From Lachnospiraceae bacterium UBA3762 (lineage in GTDB: Bacteria; Bacillota; Clostridia; Lachnospirales; Lachnospiraceae): a DNA stretch of 17,242 bases. Under the pieces are notes generated by a model, which had not been told where the DNA came from, made no database searches, and saw only the letters and a list, made by a program, of their open reading frames with translations. Position 1 is the stretch's first letter; every line of letters starts with the position of its first letter. The stretch is taken from positions 6,173 to 23,414 of the forward strand of contig DFGA01000010.1 in assembly GCA_002371615.1 (NCBI GenBank). The letters are read 5' to 3'. Positions 14,846 through 17,242 of this stretch are shown here, piece after piece. The position numbers were made by a program, and so were the translations under genes.

Positions 14846-14887
14846 AAAAAAGCAGGACAGCCGGGAGTTAGCCTCCAGCTGTCCTGC
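14846..14887 (-). terminator. Terminator between metallopeptidase and antirestriction genes
   Basis: A perfect 10 bp stem (GCAGGACAGC at 14852-14861 with GCTGTCCTGC at 14878-14887) is followed on the minus strand by six T residues. It stands directly before the ribosome binding site of the antirestriction gene, so read-through or a promoter within or after the hairpin would be needed for that gene. Confidence 0.85.
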
Positions 14888-14982
14888 AATCATTCTTTCT
14901 TTATGAAATTACTTTTAATCTGCCCAAAGATCAGTCTCTCCGGGATTACTGCATCTCCCTCTGTCTGGGAAGCGGGCTTTCT

Positions 14983-16050
14983 TTATCCTTCATCAATCCT
15001 GTCAATCAGCCAATGACGAAAAGCCTCATCCTGCTCTCTGATTTTACTCTCGTCCAGATATTGCCAGAACGGTTCATCTATTACGTTTTCCAATTCCATA
15101 TCCCATCCGCTTTCTTCTCCGCAAAATGCAGCATAAAATCCCACAAGGGCACCGGCGAACTGAGTTCCCTCATAAACAGCATAACGGTTCCTGACAACAT
15201 ATAAATAGAACTTCAGCAATTCTGCAAATTCGTCTACCGCGCTGTATTCGATCACTTCCAGATCCGACAGGACGAGCTTCCCGTCCACATATCCGTTCTC
15301 CAGCCTGTGTCCCAGCTCATATTCCAGCTCTGCTACCATTTCTGCATCGGTCAGTCTTTCCAGTCTCTGCATCTTCAGAAGCTCTTCTTCCAGGCCTTTC
15401 CTTTCTCTTTCAATCACCTCTCTCACTTCATTCAGACGGCGCGTAAAGCTTGTCTTTGTGTCATTCACGTAGCACATATACATGCTGTAAATCAGGTCAT
15501 TCTCCATATAAGGAGCAAACATGCGCAGCATGATCTCCGTCCCCCGGAATCTCGCAATGAATTCATCGTGAAGATGATAGTCATAGTTATTTGCGTGCAT
15601 CTGCGGATCAGCCCAGTCTGTCAGAGCCATCATCCGGTCATAAGAGCATAGATGCGAGAACTCATGACAGAACATCTCGATAAAACGGAAGAAGTGCATC
15701 AGCTTCAATCCGCGCTCCTCAGAAGCTTCTCTCACACCTCCCCTTTTTTCCTTAAGGTACTGCCCTGCCCCCGCAACTACTGATTCGTCCATAGATGCCA
15801 AAACGACAAGTTTATCCGTTCGCTCCCACGGCACCAGAAACTGGCCGTCATAACGGAGCGGCAGAACTACGTCTACCCCATAGCTATTATAGTTCCGCCA
15901 CTCCTCCTGAAGACTCTCGAAATCAGCACACAGAATGATATCGTAGCTGCATACCGGTTGACACCGGTAGTATTTAAGGAAATAATCGATTGCTTCCTCG
16001 ATGACTTCCGGAATATGCCCTATAGATACTGACGTTTTATTGATAATCAT
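14983..16050 (-). CDS. Putative zinc metallopeptidase of unknown family
   Basis: The 355-residue protein contains HEFSH at 129-133 within RFIEMFCHEFSHLCSYDRM, a zincin motif, and HLHDEFIARFRG about 30 residues later, where Glu163 could be the third zinc ligand. An N-terminal alpha/beta part precedes it. A charged helical stretch with many Glu and Arg residues (VREVIERERKGLEEELLKMQRLERL) follows at about 210-240 and probably forms a coiled coil. No signal peptide is visible, so it is cytoplasmic. The setting, beside an ArdC-like metalloprotein and a replication protein, suggests an anti-defence or toxin-related role, but I know no named family. A ribosome binding site (AAGGAGA) lies ten bases upstream. 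Confidence 0.65.
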   Translation of the reverse strand: MIINKTSVSIGHIPEVIEEAIDYFLKYYRCQPVCSYDIILCADFESLQEEWRNYNSYGVDVVLPLRYDGQFLVPWERTDKLVVLASMDESVVAGAGQYLKEKRGGVREASEERGLKLMHFFRFIEMFCHEFSHLCSYDRMMALTDWADPQMHANNYDYHLHDEFIARFRGTEIMLRMFAPYMENDLIYSMYMCYVNDTKTSFTRRLNEVREVIERERKGLEEELLKMQRLERLTDAEMVAELEYELGHRLENGYVDGKLVLSDLEVIEYSAVDEFAELLKFYLYVVRNRYAVYEGTQFAGALVGFYAAFCGEESGWDMELENVIDEPFWQYLDESKIREQDEAFRHWLIDRIDEG

Positions 16051-16165
16051 CCTGAACGGGTCTCCTTAAACAGATAATCACAGAATGGCTGACAGCGCTT
16101 CATCTGTTTAATGATTATATTCTGTTATGAATGCCTGTTCAACATTATCGGACGTTACTATCTTC

Positions 16166-16825
16166 TTATTTTCCTGAAGCAAGCTCCGGCATGTAATAAT
16201 TCACCTCCGCCCTGTAGTATCCGGAGATTGTTGCCGGTGCATTAAAAAGTGACGCAAGCATATACTGCTTGATGTTATAGACCTTGGTTGTGTTCCCCTT
16301 TAGGCAGGTGATCACATACTCGATGTGGTCATAGTTCAGCTTCCGAAATCTGCTTTTTACCAGTTCTGCCGGTTTCATGTCCCCGGATATCTGAAATGCC
16401 TTCCTCCTGCTCAGCAAGACCTCAATGATCAGGTCAACAATCTCCTCAATGAGATCCTGTTCACCCGGAAACACGACCGATAAATCATCAGCATTGATAT
16501 TTTTCGCCACTTCTTCTCTGCATGCCGATAATTCCTCCTCTCTGATCTCATCGAATCGCATCCCTCTCAAAGTCTGTTCTTCACCTGCCTCAGATATGAT
16601 ATGATTCGATTCGATATGATTCGCTTCTGTCTGATTCCTGTCAGTATTATTTATTTTAGTCTTATTCATAAGAGGTGCCCAAACCGGCAGTTCTTGAACG
16701 GCAGAATCGGACGTTCCGGAACTGCCCAAATGGGCTGTTCTTGAACCGCCCGAACGGTCACTTCTGGAACTGCCCGGAAGGATGGCTTCCATAATTTCAG
16801 GATCACAGTTTCCAGAACTGCCCAT
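16166..16825 (-). CDS. DUF6017-type replication initiator-like protein, N-terminally truncated
   Basis: The C-terminal 110 residues carry the DUF6017 hallmarks: IVDLIIEVLL, AELVKSRFRKLNYDHIEYVI, YNIKQYMLASLFNAP and SGYYRAEVNYYMP. In Clostridia plasmids and integrative elements this domain ends replication initiator (RepA-like) proteins. The first 50 residues are a Gly-Ser-rich 8-residue repeat (GSSGNCDP, GSSRSDRS, GSSGTSDS) encoded by 24 bp DNA repeats. The usual winged-helix N-terminus of about 150 residues is missing. The frame stays open upstream of the ATG at 16825 to about 16950, including LYYREAAGIPEKTES, but no start with a ribosome binding site is found there. The true gene was probably longer and has been cut by recombination with the frame upstream. 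Confidence 0.7.
   Translation of the reverse strand: MGSSGNCDPEIMEAILPGSSRSDRSGGSRTAHLGSSGTSDSAVQELPVWAPLMNKTKINNTDRNQTEANHIESNHIISEAGEEQTLRGMRFDEIREEELSACREEVAKNINADDLSVVFPGEQDLIEEIVDLIIEVLLSRRKAFQISGDMKPAELVKSRFRKLNYDHIEYVITCLKGNTTKVYNIKQYMLASLFNAPATISGYYRAEVNYYMPELASGK
16596..16626. repeat. Short 15-base tandem repeat
   Basis: ATATGATTCG occurs at 16599-16608 and 16614-16623, giving a five-codon repeat inside the DUF6017 gene (NHIES, NHIIS on the minus strand). Probably a slippage product in a linker. Confidence 0.5.
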
Positions 16826-17235
16826 ATCGACTGTTCTGGATTCTGTTTTTTCAGGAATCCCGGCTGCCTCCCGGTAATATAATCCTCCTGTGGCATGAAG
16901 GATTGGATAATGACTCGGGAGTTCGCCATCGCATAGAGCATCCTTTCACTGAAATTTTCTCCCTCCGATATCCTGAGTAGGCAGGAAGCCCTGTCTGCAA
17001 ATATAAATGCGACAATATATGGGATGTTCATAATCAGGCTTTTCCGGAATTGATCCGTTTTAATATAGGCACCAATCTGTTGAAGATACTCTCTCGGTTT
17101 TATGCAGGATAGCAGTCGCTGAACATATTTGTTCGACATAATGCTCACAATCAGCGGATGCAGGTACTTGTTCAACATAATCCGGGATTTCGGCTTCCGT
17201 GAATCTTTGCCTGTGTGTTTTTTTGCGGATTTCAT
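16666..17235 (-). pseudogene. Membrane-protein-like N-terminal fragment (TraG/VirD4-like?) joined out of frame to the replication gene
   Basis: The frame starts at or before 17235 and may continue off the right edge. Its first 125 residues are basic and contain SLIMNIPYIVAFIFADRA followed by LLRISEGENFSERML, which resembles the first transmembrane stretch of type IV coupling proteins (TraG/VirD4) of Clostridia elements; this is a weak match. From about residue 130 it enters the 24 bp repeats and reads them as another 8-residue repeat (SIWAVLE, SFRAVPE, PIWAVPE). That shadow translation suggests the real protein ends before the repeats and that a coupling-protein start has been joined to the replication gene by deletion. 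No ATPase motifs of a coupling protein are present. Confidence 0.4.
16691..16845. repeat. 24 bp direct repeats, iteron-like
   Basis: TTC-[CT]-[GT]GAAC-type cores followed by GCC start at 16691, 16714, 16738, 16762, 16809 and 16834, with a degenerate copy near 16785. Steps are 23, 24, 24, 47 and 25 bases. The best copies read TTCYGGAACTGCCC. The repeats lie inside the 5' part of the replication protein gene, a known place for iterons. Confidence 0.65.
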
Positions 17236-17242
17236 CTCGACA

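Noticed and set aside
1..17242. CRISPR array
   Set aside because: The repeats at 3639-3766 have units of 11-12 bases and those at 16691-16845 are coding 24 bp repeats without spacers; neither fits repeat-spacer architecture.

Overview
The window looks like one end of an integrated mobile element from a Gram-positive anaerobe of the Clostridia, probably Lachnospiraceae. The reasons are moderate GC, strong GGAGG-type ribosome binding sites, a Tn916-type integrase with a matching excisionase, a GAF/winged-helix/BTAD regulator relic of a type common in gut Clostridia, an ArdC-like antirestriction protein and a DUF6017-type replication protein. Almost every real gene is on the minus strand, so transcription runs from high to low coordinates.

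Left part (1-6170). A partial reading frame, possibly the N-terminus of a reverse transcriptase, runs off the left edge. A terminator follows the integrase (653-1918), which sits behind an excisionase and a MazF/PemK-like toxin. Next come a GC-rich hairpin-bearing gap, a small XRE regulator, a short interval between two terminators that holds an inverted-repeat RNA candidate and a striking 11-12 bp periodic CGTTTG array, a regulator pseudogene with one frameshift and three in-frame stops, and a second XRE regulator.

Centre (6190-12520). This is the most interesting part: a compact minus-strand operon behind one strong promoter whose spacer is a perfect 18 bp palindrome. Its order is XRE regulator, AAA+ ATPase, subtilisin-like serine protease, nucleoside 2-deoxyribosyltransferase-like protein, caspase-like protease, SHOCT-like small protein, then a strong terminator. 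The ATPase-subtilase pair has the architecture of the IetAS antiphage/plasmid-exclusion system. The added nucleotide-enzyme fold and caspase suggest an enlarged system with a second, possibly suicidal, protease. The caspase frame is broken by a single TAG between its catalytic His and Cys.

Right part (12640-17242). Mobile-element housekeeping: a small unknown helical protein, a DUF4315-like small gene with one in-frame TAA, an ArdC-like antirestriction metalloprotein fused in frame to the C-terminal half of an IS1634-type transposase, a putative zinc metallopeptidase, and a DUF6017 replication protein whose 5' part carries a 24 bp tandem repeat and is joined out of frame to an upstream membrane-protein-like frame.

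The accessory genes show several isolated nonsense lesions (TAG, TGA and TAA), gene chimeras and remnants, so the element seems partly decayed while the integrase and the ATPase-subtilase core stay intact. All family names rest on motif recognition by eye; no search was run.
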